Assembly: GCA_963772225.1 (NCBI GenBank)
Contig: CAVYWD010000001.1
Span: forward strand, 1,240,001-1,304,000
From: CAVYWD01 sp963772225
Lineage (GTDB): Bacteria > Myxococcota > Myxococcia > Myxococcales > UBA5297
DNA: 64,000 bases
Direction: 5' to 3'
Part shown: piece by piece, positions 27,020 through 34,989 of the stretch
How the letters are laid out: every line of letters starts with the position of its first letter
Numbering within the stretch: the first letter of the stretch is position 1
The notes under the pieces: model-generated
What the model was told of the DNA's origin: nothing
What the model saw: the letters and a program-made list of their open reading frames with translations, nothing else
Databases searched by the model: none
Position numbers and translations under genes: made by a program

Positions 27020-27612
27020 CCGCTCTCAAGCCGCGAAGGGCCGAGCACCGGCGCAAGACCAACGAGACGGAAGTCGCGGTCGCGCTGCAGCTCGATGGAA
27101 GCGGCCAGGCGACGGTGGCGACCGGCATCGGCTTTCTGGACCACCTACTCACCGCGCTCGCGCGCCACGCCCGGTTCGACCTGGAGCTCTCTTGCCGCGG
27201 CGACCTCGAGGTGGACGACCACCACACCGCCGAAGACTGCGCCCTCGCGCTCGGCGCGGCGCTCGACTTGGCACTGGGCGAGCGGCGCGGCATCCGGCGC
27301 TTCGGCTCTGCCTACGCTCCGCTCGACGAGGCGCTCGCGCGGGCGGTGGTGGACTTGTCCGGCCGGCCCTTCGCCGATGCGTCGCTCTCGCTTGCGCGCG
27401 ACCGGCTGGGCGAGCTCGCCGCCGAGAACGTGGGCCACGTGATCCGCTCGCTCGCCGCCGCCTCCCGAGCCTGCCTCCACGTGGACGTGCTCAAGGGCGA
27501 GAACGACCACCACAAGGCCGAAGCGGCCTTCAAGGCGCTGGCGCTCGCCCTGCGCGAGGCCGTCGCCCTCGACGGCTCCGACCAGGTGCCGAGCACGAAG
27601 GGGACGCTGTGA
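27016..27612 (+). CDS. hisB: Imidazoleglycerol-phosphate dehydratase
   Basis: A 198-residue monofunctional HisB. The metal-binding and catalytic stretches GIGFLDHLLTALARHARFDL, DDHHTAEDCALALGAAL, SAYAPLDEALARAVVDLSGR and ENDHHKAEAAFKALA are all present. It dehydrates imidazoleglycerol phosphate to imidazole-acetol phosphate, the substrate of the HisC half encoded just upstream. Unlike enterobacterial HisB it carries no N-terminal HAD phosphatase, which fits the HAD domain being fused to HisC instead. The ATG overlaps the preceding stop. Confidence 0.94.
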   Translation: MTALKPRRAEHRRKTNETEVAVALQLDGSGQATVATGIGFLDHLLTALARHARFDLELSCRGDLEVDDHHTAEDCALALGAALDLALGERRGIRRFGSAYAPLDEALARAVVDLSGRPFADASLSLARDRLGELAAENVGHVIRSLAAASRACLHVDVLKGENDHHKAEAAFKALALALREAVALDGSDQVPSTKGTL

Positions 27613-27667
27613 ACCGCGCCCATTTCTTGATGGGGCGCCGCGCGCTCGAGGGATGGAGACAGGACCG

Positions 27668-28270
27668 ATGACCCGCGTCGTTCACATCGTCCACACCGAG
27701 GTGGCCAACATCGCGTCCGTGACGGCGGGGTTTGCGCGCCTGGGCGCGGAAGTGCACCTGACCGAGAAGAAGGGCGACATCGAGAGCGCCCAGCGGCTGG
27801 TGCTGCCCGGCGTCGGCGCCTTCGGCGTCGCCATGGACCGGCTGAACGCCCTGGGCCTCGTCGACACCCTGCGCGCTCGCTTCGCGGCGGGGCGGCCCAC
27901 CCTGGCCGTGTGCCTGGGCATGCAGCTCCTCGCGCAGTCGAGCGAGGAGAGCCCGGGCGTCCAGGGCCTGGGCATCGTCGATGGCGCCGCCGAGCGCTTC
28001 CGCGGCGCGGTGCGCGTGCCGCAGCTCGGCTGGAACCGCGTCGAGCCCGACGCGGGCTGCGCGCTCCTGAAACCCGGACATGCCTACTTCGCCAACTCCT
28101 TCCGCCTGAGCGCCGCGCCTAAAGGCTGGTCGGCGGCCTATGCGGACCACGGCGGCCGCTTCGTCGCCGCCATGGAGAAGGGCAAGCTCCTCGCCTGCCA
28201 ATTCCACCCCGAGCTCTCCAGCGCCTTCGGGCGCGACCTGCTCGAACGCTGGCTTTCTCTGGGAGACTGA
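27668..28270 (+). CDS. hisH: Imidazole glycerol phosphate synthase, glutaminase subunit
   Basis: A 200-residue class I glutamine amidotransferase. The catalytic triad is visible as Cys in LAVCLGMQLLAQSSEE and His and Glu in CQFHPELSSAFG. The oxyanion-loop region LVLPGVGAFG is normal. I prefer the ATG at 27668 (TRVVHIVHTEVANIASV) over one 15 bases earlier, because it matches family N-termini and has GGAGACAGGA upstream. It passes ammonia to HisF, encoded two bases downstream. A short gap of 55 bases separates it from hisB. Confidence 0.93.
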   Translation: MTRVVHIVHTEVANIASVTAGFARLGAEVHLTEKKGDIESAQRLVLPGVGAFGVAMDRLNALGLVDTLRARFAAGRPTLAVCLGMQLLAQSSEESPGVQGLGIVDGAAERFRGAVRVPQLGWNRVEPDAGCALLKPGHAYFANSFRLSAAPKGWSAAYADHGGRFVAAMEKGKLLACQFHPELSSAFGRDLLERWLSLGD

Positions 28271-28272
28271 CG

Positions 28273-29029
28273 ATGCTCGCCGTACGGGTCATCCCCTGCC
28301 TCGATTGCAAGGACGGGCGCGTCGTCAAGGGCGTGCGCTTCCAGGGCCTGCGCGACGCGGGCTCGCCGCCGGAGCTCGCGCGCCACTACGAAAATCAAGG
28401 CGCCGACGAGCTGGTGGTGCTCGACGTCTCGGCCACGCCCGAGGGCCGCCGCACCGCCTACGAGACGGTGCGCCTGGTGCGCGCCGAGCTCTCCATCCCG
28501 CTCACCGTCGGCGGCGGCGTGCGCCGCATGGAGGACGCGGCGGCGCTGCTCATGGCCGGCGCCGACAAGGTCTCGGTGAACACCGCGGCCGTCGAGCGCC
28601 CCGAGATGCTCACCGAGATGTCGCGCCAGTTCGGCGCCCAGTGCACCGTCCTGGCGCTCGACGCCGCGCGCTCGGCGAACGGCGGGCTGGGAGGTCGTGG
28701 TGCGCTCGGGCAAGGACCGCACCGGCATCGACGCCGTCCAGTGGGCGAGGCGCGCCCAGGACCTGGGCGCCGGGGAGGTCCTGCTGACCAGCTGGGACCG
28801 CGACGGCACCCGCTCCGGCTACGACCTGGAGCTCCTCACCGCGGTCTCTCAGGCCGTCACCGTGCCGGTCATCGCCTCGGGCGGCGCGGCCCACCCCGAG
28901 CACCTCGTCGAGGCGCTCAAGGCCGGCGCCGGCGCGGTGCTCGCGGCCTCCATCTTCCACGACGGCGACTTCACCGTGGGCGCCGTGAAAGCGGCCATCG
29001 GACAGGCCGGCTTCGAGGTGCGCTCGTGA
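28273..29029 (+). CDS. hisF: Imidazole glycerol phosphate synthase, cyclase subunit (one frameshift)
   Basis: About 251 residues after removing one extra G near 28684 in GGCGGGCTGG. The first frame has AVRVIPCLDCKDGRVVKGV, with the first catalytic Asp, then LTVGGGVRRMEDA and VLALDAARSANGG. The second continues with WEVVVRSGKDRTGIDAVQWA, TSWDRDGTRSGYD and VIASGGAAHPEHL. It forms imidazole glycerol phosphate and AICAR from PRFAR using ammonia from HisH. Its stop overlaps the GTG start of the hisA fusion. The single shift in an otherwise perfect enzyme looks like a sequence error. Confidence 0.92.
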
Positions 29030-30306
29030 TCATCCCCTCCATCGACCTGATGAACGGCCAGACGGTGCAGCTGGTCGGCGGCAAAGAGCACGCCCTGGAC
29101 GCCGGCGACCCCAAGCCCATCGCCGAGCGCTTCAAGGTGGCGGGGCCCGTCGCCGTGGTGGACCTGGACGCGGCGCTGGGCAAGGGCAGCAACGCCGAGC
29201 TCATCAAGCCGCTGCTCTCCATCGCGCCCTGCCGGGTCGGCGGCGGCATCCGCGACGTGGAGACGGCCATCCGCTGGCTCGACGCCGGCGCGACGCACGT
29301 CGTCCTGGGCACCGCCGCCAAGCCGGAGATCCTCAAGCAGCTCCCCAAGGAGCGGGTCATCGCCGCGCTGGACGCGATGCACGGCGAGGTGGTCGTCGAG
29401 GGCTGGCAGAAGGCGACCGGCGCGCGCATCGAGGACCGGATGGCCGAGCTGCGCGACCTGGTCGACGGCTTCCTGGTCACCTTCGTCGAGCGCGAGGGCC
29501 GGATGCAGGGCCTGGACTTGGACCGCGTCGCGTCGCTGAAGAAAGCTGCGGGGAAGGCCAAGCTCACGGTCGCCGGCGGCGTGCGCAACGCCGAGGACGT
29601 GGCGGCCATCGACGTCTTGGGCGCCGACGCGCAGGTGGGCATGGCGCTCTACACCGGCAAGCTCGACCTGGCCGACGGCATCATCGCGCCGTTGAAGAGC
29701 GACCGGCCCGACGGCCTCTTCCCCACCGTAGTCGTCGACGAGCAGGGCATCGCCTTGGGGCTCGTCTACTCGAGCCGCGAGAGCTTGAAGAAGGCCATCG
29801 GCGAGCGCAAAGGCATCTACTACTCACGCAGCCGCGCCGGCCTCTGGGAGAAGGGCGCGACCTCCGGCGCGACGCAGGAGCTCCTCCGCGTCGACCTCGA
29901 CTGCGACCGCGACGCCGTCCGGTTCGTGGTGCGGCAGGCGGGCCGGGGCTTCTGCCACCTCGACACGCGCACCTGCTGGGGCGAAGACGCGGGGCTCGCG
30001 GCGCTGCAGCGCACGCTGGCGGCCCGCAAGCGGCAGTCGCTCGCGGGCTCCTACACGCGGCGCCTCTACGACGACCCGAGCCTGCTCCGCGCCAAGCTGC
30101 TCGAGGAGGCCGGGGAGCTCGCCGACGCCAGGGAGCGGTCGCACGTCGCCGCCGAGGCCGCCGACGTCCTCTACTTCGCCTCGGTGGCCATGGCGCGCGC
30201 CGGCGTCTCCATCGCCGAGGTGGAGGCGGAGCTCGCGCGCCGCAGCTTGAAGGTCACGCGCCGACCGGGCGACCGCAAGGATTTGAAGCCCGGAGCCAAG
30301 CCATGA
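29026..30306 (+). CDS. hisA: Fusion: HisA isomerase + HisI cyclohydrolase + HisE pyrophosphohydrolase
   Basis: A single 426-residue frame without frameshift, starting at GTG that overlaps the hisF stop. Residues 1-225 are the HisA barrel (IIPSIDLMNGQTVQLVGG, CRVGGGIRDVETAIRWLDAG, LTVAGGVRNAEDVAAID). Residues 226-335 are HisI: YYSRSRAGLWEKGATSGATQ near 265, metal residues in LDCDRD and FCHLDTRTCWG. Residues 340-426 are HisE: LEEAGELADARE and AAEAADVLYFASVAM. The protein would carry out three consecutive steps (2, 3 and 4) of histidine synthesis. HisIE fusions are common; joining them behind HisA is unusual. Confidence 0.9.
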   Translation: MIIPSIDLMNGQTVQLVGGKEHALDAGDPKPIAERFKVAGPVAVVDLDAALGKGSNAELIKPLLSIAPCRVGGGIRDVETAIRWLDAGATHVVLGTAAKPEILKQLPKERVIAALDAMHGEVVVEGWQKATGARIEDRMAELRDLVDGFLVTFVEREGRMQGLDLDRVASLKKAAGKAKLTVAGGVRNAEDVAAIDVLGADAQVGMALYTGKLDLADGIIAPLKSDRPDGLFPTVVVDEQGIALGLVYSSRESLKKAIGERKGIYYSRSRAGLWEKGATSGATQELLRVDLDCDRDAVRFVVRQAGRGFCHLDTRTCWGEDAGLAALQRTLAARKRQSLAGSYTRRLYDDPSLLRAKLLEEAGELADARERSHVAAEAADVLYFASVAMARAGVSIAEVEAELARRSLKVTRRPGDRKDLKPGAKP

Positions 30307-31565
30307 CGCTCTTGCGCAGGGTGTCCGCGGCCGAGGTGCGCGCCATGCGCCGCCACGGCGTGGACGCGGCGACGCTCGCCGCGGCGGCCCCCATCGTCGA
30401 GGACGTCCAAGTCCGGGGCGAGGCGGCCCTTCGAGAGCACGCCGAGCGCCTGGGCGACTTGAAGCCGGGCGCCCCGCTCCTGCTGGACCGCTCCGCGCTC
30501 GCCCAGGCCTTCGCGGCGCTGCCGCAGGGCCAACAGGACCTCCTCGAGCGCACCGCCGACCGAATCCGGACCTTCGCGGCGGCGCAGCGCAGCGCCCTGG
30601 GGCCCGTCGCCCTGTCGCTGCCGGGCGGCCGCGCCGGCCACGAGGTGGTGCCGGTGGACCGCGCCGGCTGCTACGCGCCCGGCGGCCGATTCCCCCTGCC
30701 CTCCTCGGTGCTGATGACCGCGGTGACCGCGGCGGCGGCCGGCGTGCAGAGCGTCATCGTCGCCAGCCCCCGGCCGGCGCCGGCGACGCTCGCCGCCGCG
30801 CACGTCGCGGGCGCCGAGGCGCTGCTCGCTGCCGGCGGGGCTCAGGCCATCGCCGCGCTCGCGTACGGCGCGGGCCCGGTCCCCTCGTGCGACGTCATCG
30901 TCGGGCCCGGCAACCGCTGGGTCACGGCGGCCAAGAAGCTCGTGGCGGGGCAAGTGGCCATCGACATGCTCGCCGGCCCGTCGGAGCTCGTCGTGTTGGC
31001 GGACGAGACCGCGGACCCCGCTACGGTGGCGGCCGACCTCTTGGCGCAGGCCGAGCACGACCCCGACGCCATGCCGGTGCTGGTGACCCCCTCGCCAGCC
31101 CTGGCCGACGCGGTGGAGGCGCAGCTCGCCCTGCAGCTCGAGACGCTGCCCACCGCCCCGACCGCGCGCGCGGCGCTCAAGAACGGGTTCGCCGCCATCG
31201 CGCGCGACCTCGCCGAGGCTGCAGCGGCGTGCAACGCCATTGCGCCAGAGCACCTGGAGGTGATGATGGCGGCCGAGAGCGAGGTGCGGCCGCTCCTGAC
31301 GCACTACGGGGCGCTCTTCCTCGGCGCGGCGTCGGGCGAGGTGCTGGGCGACTACGGCGCCGGCCCGAATCACGTCCTGCCCACGGGCGGAACGGCGCGG
31401 TTTTCGGCGGGGCTCTCGGTGCTCCACTTCCTGAGAGTGCGCACCTGGCTCGAGCTCGAGGACGGGCGAAGCGCCCGGGCCATCGTCGACGACGCGGTGG
31501 AGCTCGCGCGCATCGAGGGCCTCGAGGCGCACGCGCGGGCCGCGGAGCGGCGGCGAGGGCGATGA
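30303..31565 (+). CDS. hisD: Histidinol dehydrogenase
   Basis: A 420-residue HisD that oxidises histidinol to histidine in two NAD-dependent steps. Family stretches include VPVDRAGCYAPGGRFPLPSS, CDVIVGPGNRWVTAAKKLV, DMLAGPSELVVLADE, APEHLEVM and YGAGPNHVLPTGGTARFS. The zinc-ligand and catalytic Glu/His residues in the APEHLE region are intact. It closes the histidine genes. Its ATG overlaps the stop of the hisA fusion and its own TGA overlaps the start of the next gene, so a further protein is coupled to the operon. Confidence 0.95.
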   Translation: MTLLRRVSAAEVRAMRRHGVDAATLAAAAPIVEDVQVRGEAALREHAERLGDLKPGAPLLLDRSALAQAFAALPQGQQDLLERTADRIRTFAAAQRSALGPVALSLPGGRAGHEVVPVDRAGCYAPGGRFPLPSSVLMTAVTAAAAGVQSVIVASPRPAPATLAAAHVAGAEALLAAGGAQAIAALAYGAGPVPSCDVIVGPGNRWVTAAKKLVAGQVAIDMLAGPSELVVLADETADPATVAADLLAQAEHDPDAMPVLVTPSPALADAVEAQLALQLETLPTAPTARAALKNGFAAIARDLAEAAAACNAIAPEHLEVMMAAESEVRPLLTHYGALFLGAASGEVLGDYGAGPNHVLPTGGTARFSAGLSVLHFLRVRTWLELEDGRSARAIVDDAVELARIEGLEAHARAAERRRGR

Positions 31566-32377
31566 ACCCACCCGACATGCCGAGACGATCCTTCACAGCG
31601 CGAATCCTCGCCGGAGCCGTGGGAGTGGCGGTTGGCACGCTCGTGGGCTTCGGCCTGCTCCATGCCAAGGAAAGCTCGAACCGCGAGCACCTCTTCGCGG
31701 CGCTCAAGCCCGTGCGGCTCAAGAACTGCGCGATGAAGCGCTTCGGCGGCGCCCACGATGGCGGCTACGTCATGTGTGAAAACCTCTTGTCGCCGGCGCA
31801 GGTCGCCTACTCCTACGGCATCGACGGCGGCGACGATTGGGGCTGCGACATCGCCCGCGAGCTCGGCGTGCCAGTGCACCAATACGATTGCTTCAATCCG
31901 ACCCGGCCGGTCTGCGAGGGAGCGACGTTTCTCTTCCACGACGAGTGCGTCGGCGGCGTGACCGCGGTGATCGACGGCCGGGCCTTCGACACCGTCCCGC
32001 GCCATCTCGCGAAGAACGGCGACGCCGGGAAGCGCCTGGTCCTCAAGATGGACGTGGAAGGCTCCGAATGGGACGCGTTCCCGGCCATTCCCGACGAAGT
32101 GCTCAGCTCCGTCCAGCAGATATCCATGGAGTTCCATGGCACCAGCCAGGCGCGGTTCCTGAGCGTCGTGGAGAAGCTGAAGACCGGGTTCTACGTCGCC
32201 AACGTGCATTTCAACAACACGTCTTGTACCGATTCCGTTCGGCCATTCCCGGCGTGGGCCTACGAGGTGCTGTGGGTCAACAAGAAGGTCGGCGTCCTCG
32301 ACGAAGCGAGCGCCGGGCCGAACCCGCTCGACAGCCCCAACGCGCCCGCTCTCCCCGACTGTCAGGTCCGGTGGTGA
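31562..32377 (+). CDS. Membrane-anchored FkbM/METTL24-like putative methyltransferase
   Basis: A 271-residue protein with one N-terminal hydrophobic segment (about residues 12-32, ILAGAVGVAVGTLVGFGLL). The soluble part shows KRFGGAHDGGYVMCENLL, VAYSYGIDGGDDWGCDIARE and LKMDVEGSEWDAFPAIPDE, resembling SAM-dependent FkbM/METTL24-type methyltransferases; the MDVEGSEW motif is the best clue. The ATGA overlap with hisD suggests co-expression, but no histidine-related role is evident. It ends the 19-kb co-directional block. I am fairly sure of the fold and unsure of the substrate. Confidence 0.6.
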   Translation: MNPPDMPRRSFTARILAGAVGVAVGTLVGFGLLHAKESSNREHLFAALKPVRLKNCAMKRFGGAHDGGYVMCENLLSPAQVAYSYGIDGGDDWGCDIARELGVPVHQYDCFNPTRPVCEGATFLFHDECVGGVTAVIDGRAFDTVPRHLAKNGDAGKRLVLKMDVEGSEWDAFPAIPDEVLSSVQQISMEFHGTSQARFLSVVEKLKTGFYVANVHFNNTSCTDSVRPFPAWAYEVLWVNKKVGVLDEASAGPNPLDSPNAPALPDCQVRW

Positions 32378-32429
32378 GGCAAGGCGCGCGTCGGAGCGCT
32401 CGGACAGACCGAAAGAATGGGCACCCGAT

Positions 32430-32927
32430 TCATTCGCGGTGAAAGCGGATGCCGTCGGCGACCATCTCCCAGCGTCCGCCGACCTGGCTCGGAGGCTGGG
32501 TGACCTTGATGACCAAGGTGAAGACCGCCCGGCACACGATGTCGTCACCGTGGAAGGCGGCGATGGGAAGGGTCATTTGCGTGGACGAACCCGGGCGCTC
32601 CGCCTTCCGGAGGCGCAGAGAGCCGTCCTCGCGAATCTCCAGGCGACTGCCGCGGTCGCTGGTCCAATCGCCTACATAGTCTTTCTTGTCGCCGGCGAGC
32701 TCGGCATGCACCTGCTCGGGCGACTGGGCGATCACCTCGAGGCCGCCGTCCCCGCTCTCGCGCAGGAATTGCTCGGCCCGCCCTTTGACCCAGAAGACGC
32801 CAGCTCCGAGGGCGCCCGCACAGAGAAGCGCCGCGGCGCCGAGCACGATGAGCACGATGCTGAGCGCGCTCAAAGGCTTCTTCTTCGGCGGCGGGACCTG
32901 CTTGGCAGGAGGAGGGACGGGGTCCAT
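32430..32927 (-). CDS. Small membrane-anchored protein of unknown function
   Basis: A 165-residue protein with a Pro/Lys-rich cytoplasmic start (PPPAKQVPPPKKKPLSA), one transmembrane helix (about 21-48) and an outside domain. The outside part has YVGDWTSDRGSRLEIREDGS, a pattern seen in small lipocalin-like or surface-stress domains of myxobacterial proteins. I do not recognise a named family. It is convergent with the block that ends at 32377 and may be co-transcribed with nothing, as the next minus-strand gene upstream is 93 bases away. Confidence 0.55.
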   Translation of the reverse strand: MDPVPPPAKQVPPPKKKPLSALSIVLIVLGAAALLCAGALGAGVFWVKGRAEQFLRESGDGGLEVIAQSPEQVHAELAGDKKDYVGDWTSDRGSRLEIREDGSLRLRKAERPGSSTQMTLPIAAFHGDDIVCRAVFTLVIKVTQPPSQVGGRWEMVADGIRFHRE

Positions 32928-33019
32928 GGAGCAAAAGCCTTGGGGCCCGACGCCCCAGAATGGGCGAGAGAGGTTTCGTACCGCCCCTCTCGCCCAGGTC
33001 TGCGAAATTCGAGCTTCGC

Positions 33020-33400
33020 TTAGGCCGCCACGACCTTCGCCGCGGGCCTGAACACCTTCTTGGAGTCCTTTTCGCGCTCGAGACGGAGCATGCCCTTTTC
33101 GACGTCAATCTCGATCACCTTGGCGTCGAAGGTGCCGCGGCCCTGGCGGTACTGGACCTTTTGGCCTTCGGTGAACTGGCCGGCGAGGTCGGCGGAGCCC
33201 TTCGCCTTCCGGCCACGGCGCTTCCGCCCTGGAACGGCGCCCTCGACCTTGGGGGCTCGGACCTTTTCCACGCTCACCGGCAGCGCTCCGGCGAACTCCG
33301 CCAGGCTTGCCAACGCCTCGCGGTACGGCGCGAGGGCCGCATGGACTTCCTTGGCGACGACTGCGCGGATGGCTTCAGCGAAAGCTGGATTGCTCGACAT
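33020..33400 (-). CDS. Small basic protein with AT-hook-like segment and KOW/Tudor-like end
   Basis: A 126-residue protein. The N-terminal third is a predicted helix (FAEAIRAVVAKEVHAALAPY). The middle is strongly basic (PGRKRRGRKAKG, AT-hook-like). The C-terminal 50 residues (FTEGQKVQYRQGRGTFDAKV) resemble a small beta-barrel of KOW/Tudor type. A nucleic-acid-binding role is likely but unproven. GGAGAGCAC lies just before the ATG. No partner gene is evident. Confidence 0.5.
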   Translation of the reverse strand: MSSNPAFAEAIRAVVAKEVHAALAPYREALASLAEFAGALPVSVEKVRAPKVEGAVPGRKRRGRKAKGSADLAGQFTEGQKVQYRQGRGTFDAKVIEIDVEKGMLRLEREKDSKKVFRPAAKVVAA

Positions 33401-33783
33401 GTGCTCTCCTTGGGCTGGCCCCAGGAATCCGTCGGTGTGAGATTGCGCGCTCTAAACACCCGTTTGACATTACCATTCCCTTCCTCGATGTATCAGGATG
33501 TCCCCCGGTTCGCAAATCCTCTTTTCATTCCGCGCCCGGCACCGCGCCCCAAAAGCCGCGGCAACTTCGGGGCGTCGGGCTGTATATCAATGCCGGCTGG
33601 CGACGTTCGCCGGCAATCAGCCGCTTCACGTCGCGCGCGTGGCAAGGCGGAGAGGAGCGCCTGTAAACGGGTTGCGCGCTCCGGCCATCCAACCGCCGCG
33701 ATTCGAATTCCCCGCCGCTTCCCAGGCCTCTCGCGGTGAGGGGAGGCGAGCTGATCTGGGCCTTTGACGTAGTCGTGGGCGCT

Positions 33784-33854
33784 CGACGTGGTCGTCGCCG
33801 TCGCCGTCGCCGTCGCCGACCACCGACCACGCCCACGCCCACGCCCACGTCGGC
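33784..33854 (+). repeat. Hexanucleotide array (GTCGCC, CGACCA, CGCCCA units)
   Basis: Blocks of GTCGCC (four), CGACCAC (two) and CGCCCA (three) in a row, using the same vocabulary as the arrays between pheA and tyrA. A copy of the dispersed palindromic element begins 23 bases downstream. Confidence 0.7.
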
Positions 33855-33877
33855 CGCTCACGTCAACGCGCATGCCC

Positions 33878-34023
33878 TAGTCTCTTCGGCGCGAGCTCTT
33901 GTGCAGGCTGGCAAAGGCTCCAGGCTCCAGAATCCAGGGAATGCAGTTCCTGAAGTCTGGGGTCTGAGTCTGAGGTCTGAGGTCTGGAGCCTTGGCAACG
34001 GTTCCGGCTCGGCCGGACTAGGC
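33878..34023 (+). repeat. Dispersed palindromic element, copy 3
   Basis: Same order as 835-991: TAGTCTCTTCGGCGCGAGCT, CTGGCAAAGGCTCCAGGCTC, a GAATGCAGTTCC core, three GTCTGAG-type repeats, GGTCTGGAGCC and the end GGTTCCGGCTCGGCCGGACT. Differences are point changes plus expansion of the TCTGAG block. Confidence 0.75.
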
Positions 34024-34265
34024 GATGGGCCTCGTGTCGCAAATAGCGGCGGGAGTCGTAACACCTGCCCTGTGGCGCTTGGAGATCGCCGCAGCGGTTT
34101 TCGTGTGCTTCCCAAGCTAAGCAGTGGGCCAAGGGAACCCCTTCAGCAAAGCAAAGGCTGACCGGCGCCCTCGCCCTCCCTGAGAGCCGCTTCGTCCAAC
34201 TCGACGTTTGCGCGGCGGGCCGTGCGAGGCAATCGCCGCGATCCTGTCTACCTCGCCGCGCAACG

Positions 34266-34472
34266 CCTAACCCCGGCCGAGCCGAAACCAAGAAGGTTGG
34301 CTTTGGCTCCAGACCCCAGGCCCCAAGTCATGCCTTCCGCAGCGGAAGCTGCATCGTGACAAACACTCCCCCCTGACCTAAGGGCTTTTCCCGGAGCCTG
34401 GGGTCTGGGGTCTGGAGCCTGGGGTTTGGAGTCTTTGCCAGAACGCACAAGATTTCGCGCCGAAGGGACTAC
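34266..34472 (-). repeat. Dispersed palindromic element, copy 4 (inverted, enlarged centre)
   Basis: Read on the minus strand it begins TAGTCCCTTCGGCGCGAAAT and ends CGGCTCGGCCGGGGTTAGG. The central part is about 50 bases longer than in other copies and includes a separate small hairpin, TTCCGCAGCGGAA. Both conserved outer ends are present. Confidence 0.7.
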
Positions 34473-34637
34473 TGGTTTGACCCGAGGCCCGGGGTCCGAA
34501 GCCCCCCGCAACCCTCGTCGGCGGCCGCCGGGTGAGGGAATGCCGGTGCGGCGTCACGGAACGCGCGAGCCGATGAGGGGCAAAGGCCGCGGCGACGGCG
34601 CTCCTCTCCGCGCCGCCTCGGCCGTCCGCCCTCTCAG

Positions 34638-34979
34638 CTATGGCTTGCCCGCATCGGGGGCATCGCGCCCCTGCGTCTGCGCGTAATAGACCAGGAAGTC
34701 GAGCAGGATCTCGCCGGTGCGCTCGTTGATCCCCGAGCCCTGCAGGCGGCTCATCTTCCTGATGTACGAGCGCCAGAAGTCGGTGGACATGCGCCCGTTG
34801 ATGGCGTGTGCCAGCGAGTGGCACTTGCTGCATTTGACCTCGATCAGCTTGTACTCCTGCTGATACTTGGGCGGAAATTGGGAAACGTCGATCGTGTCCG
34901 GGCTGCGGTCGGCGCTTCCGGGCGCGCCGAACAGCAGAATCGTCGCCAGGACCCCCAGAGCGGCTGCGAGTCGTTTCAC
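34638..34979 (-). CDS. Small periplasmic c-type cytochrome
   Basis: A 113-residue exported protein: signal peptide of about 23 residues, then the haem-c motif C50-S-K-C53-H54 in KLIEVKCSKCHSLAHA. A Met in KMSRLQGSG could be the sixth ligand. Residues 75-105 (ERTGEILLDFLVYYAQ) form the closing helix of a mono-haem fold. It is the last gene of a minus-strand operon of haem-motif proteins and is 10 bases downstream of the kinase gene, so it probably moves electrons for the same system. Confidence 0.75.
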   Translation of the reverse strand: MKRLAAALGVLATILLFGAPGSADRSPDTIDVSQFPPKYQQEYKLIEVKCSKCHSLAHAINGRMSTDFWRSYIRKMSRLQGSGINERTGEILLDFLVYYAQTQGRDAPDAGKP

Positions 34980-34989
34980 GTGGCCTCCG

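Larger units (their letters stand above)
33401..34637. other. Long repeat-rich intergenic region
   Basis: About 1.2 kb with no supported gene. It contains a hexamer array (33784-33854) and two copies of the dispersed palindromic element in opposite orientation (33878-34023 and 34266-34472). TTGACATTACC near 33463 contains a plus-strand TTGACA hexamer without a downstream gene. Nothing recognisable was seen in 33480-33780 or 34480-34637. Confidence 0.55.

Noticed and set aside
33463..33490. Plus-strand promoter with TTGACA
   Set aside because: The -35 hexamer is good but the -10 is weak (GATGTA) and no supported gene lies downstream.
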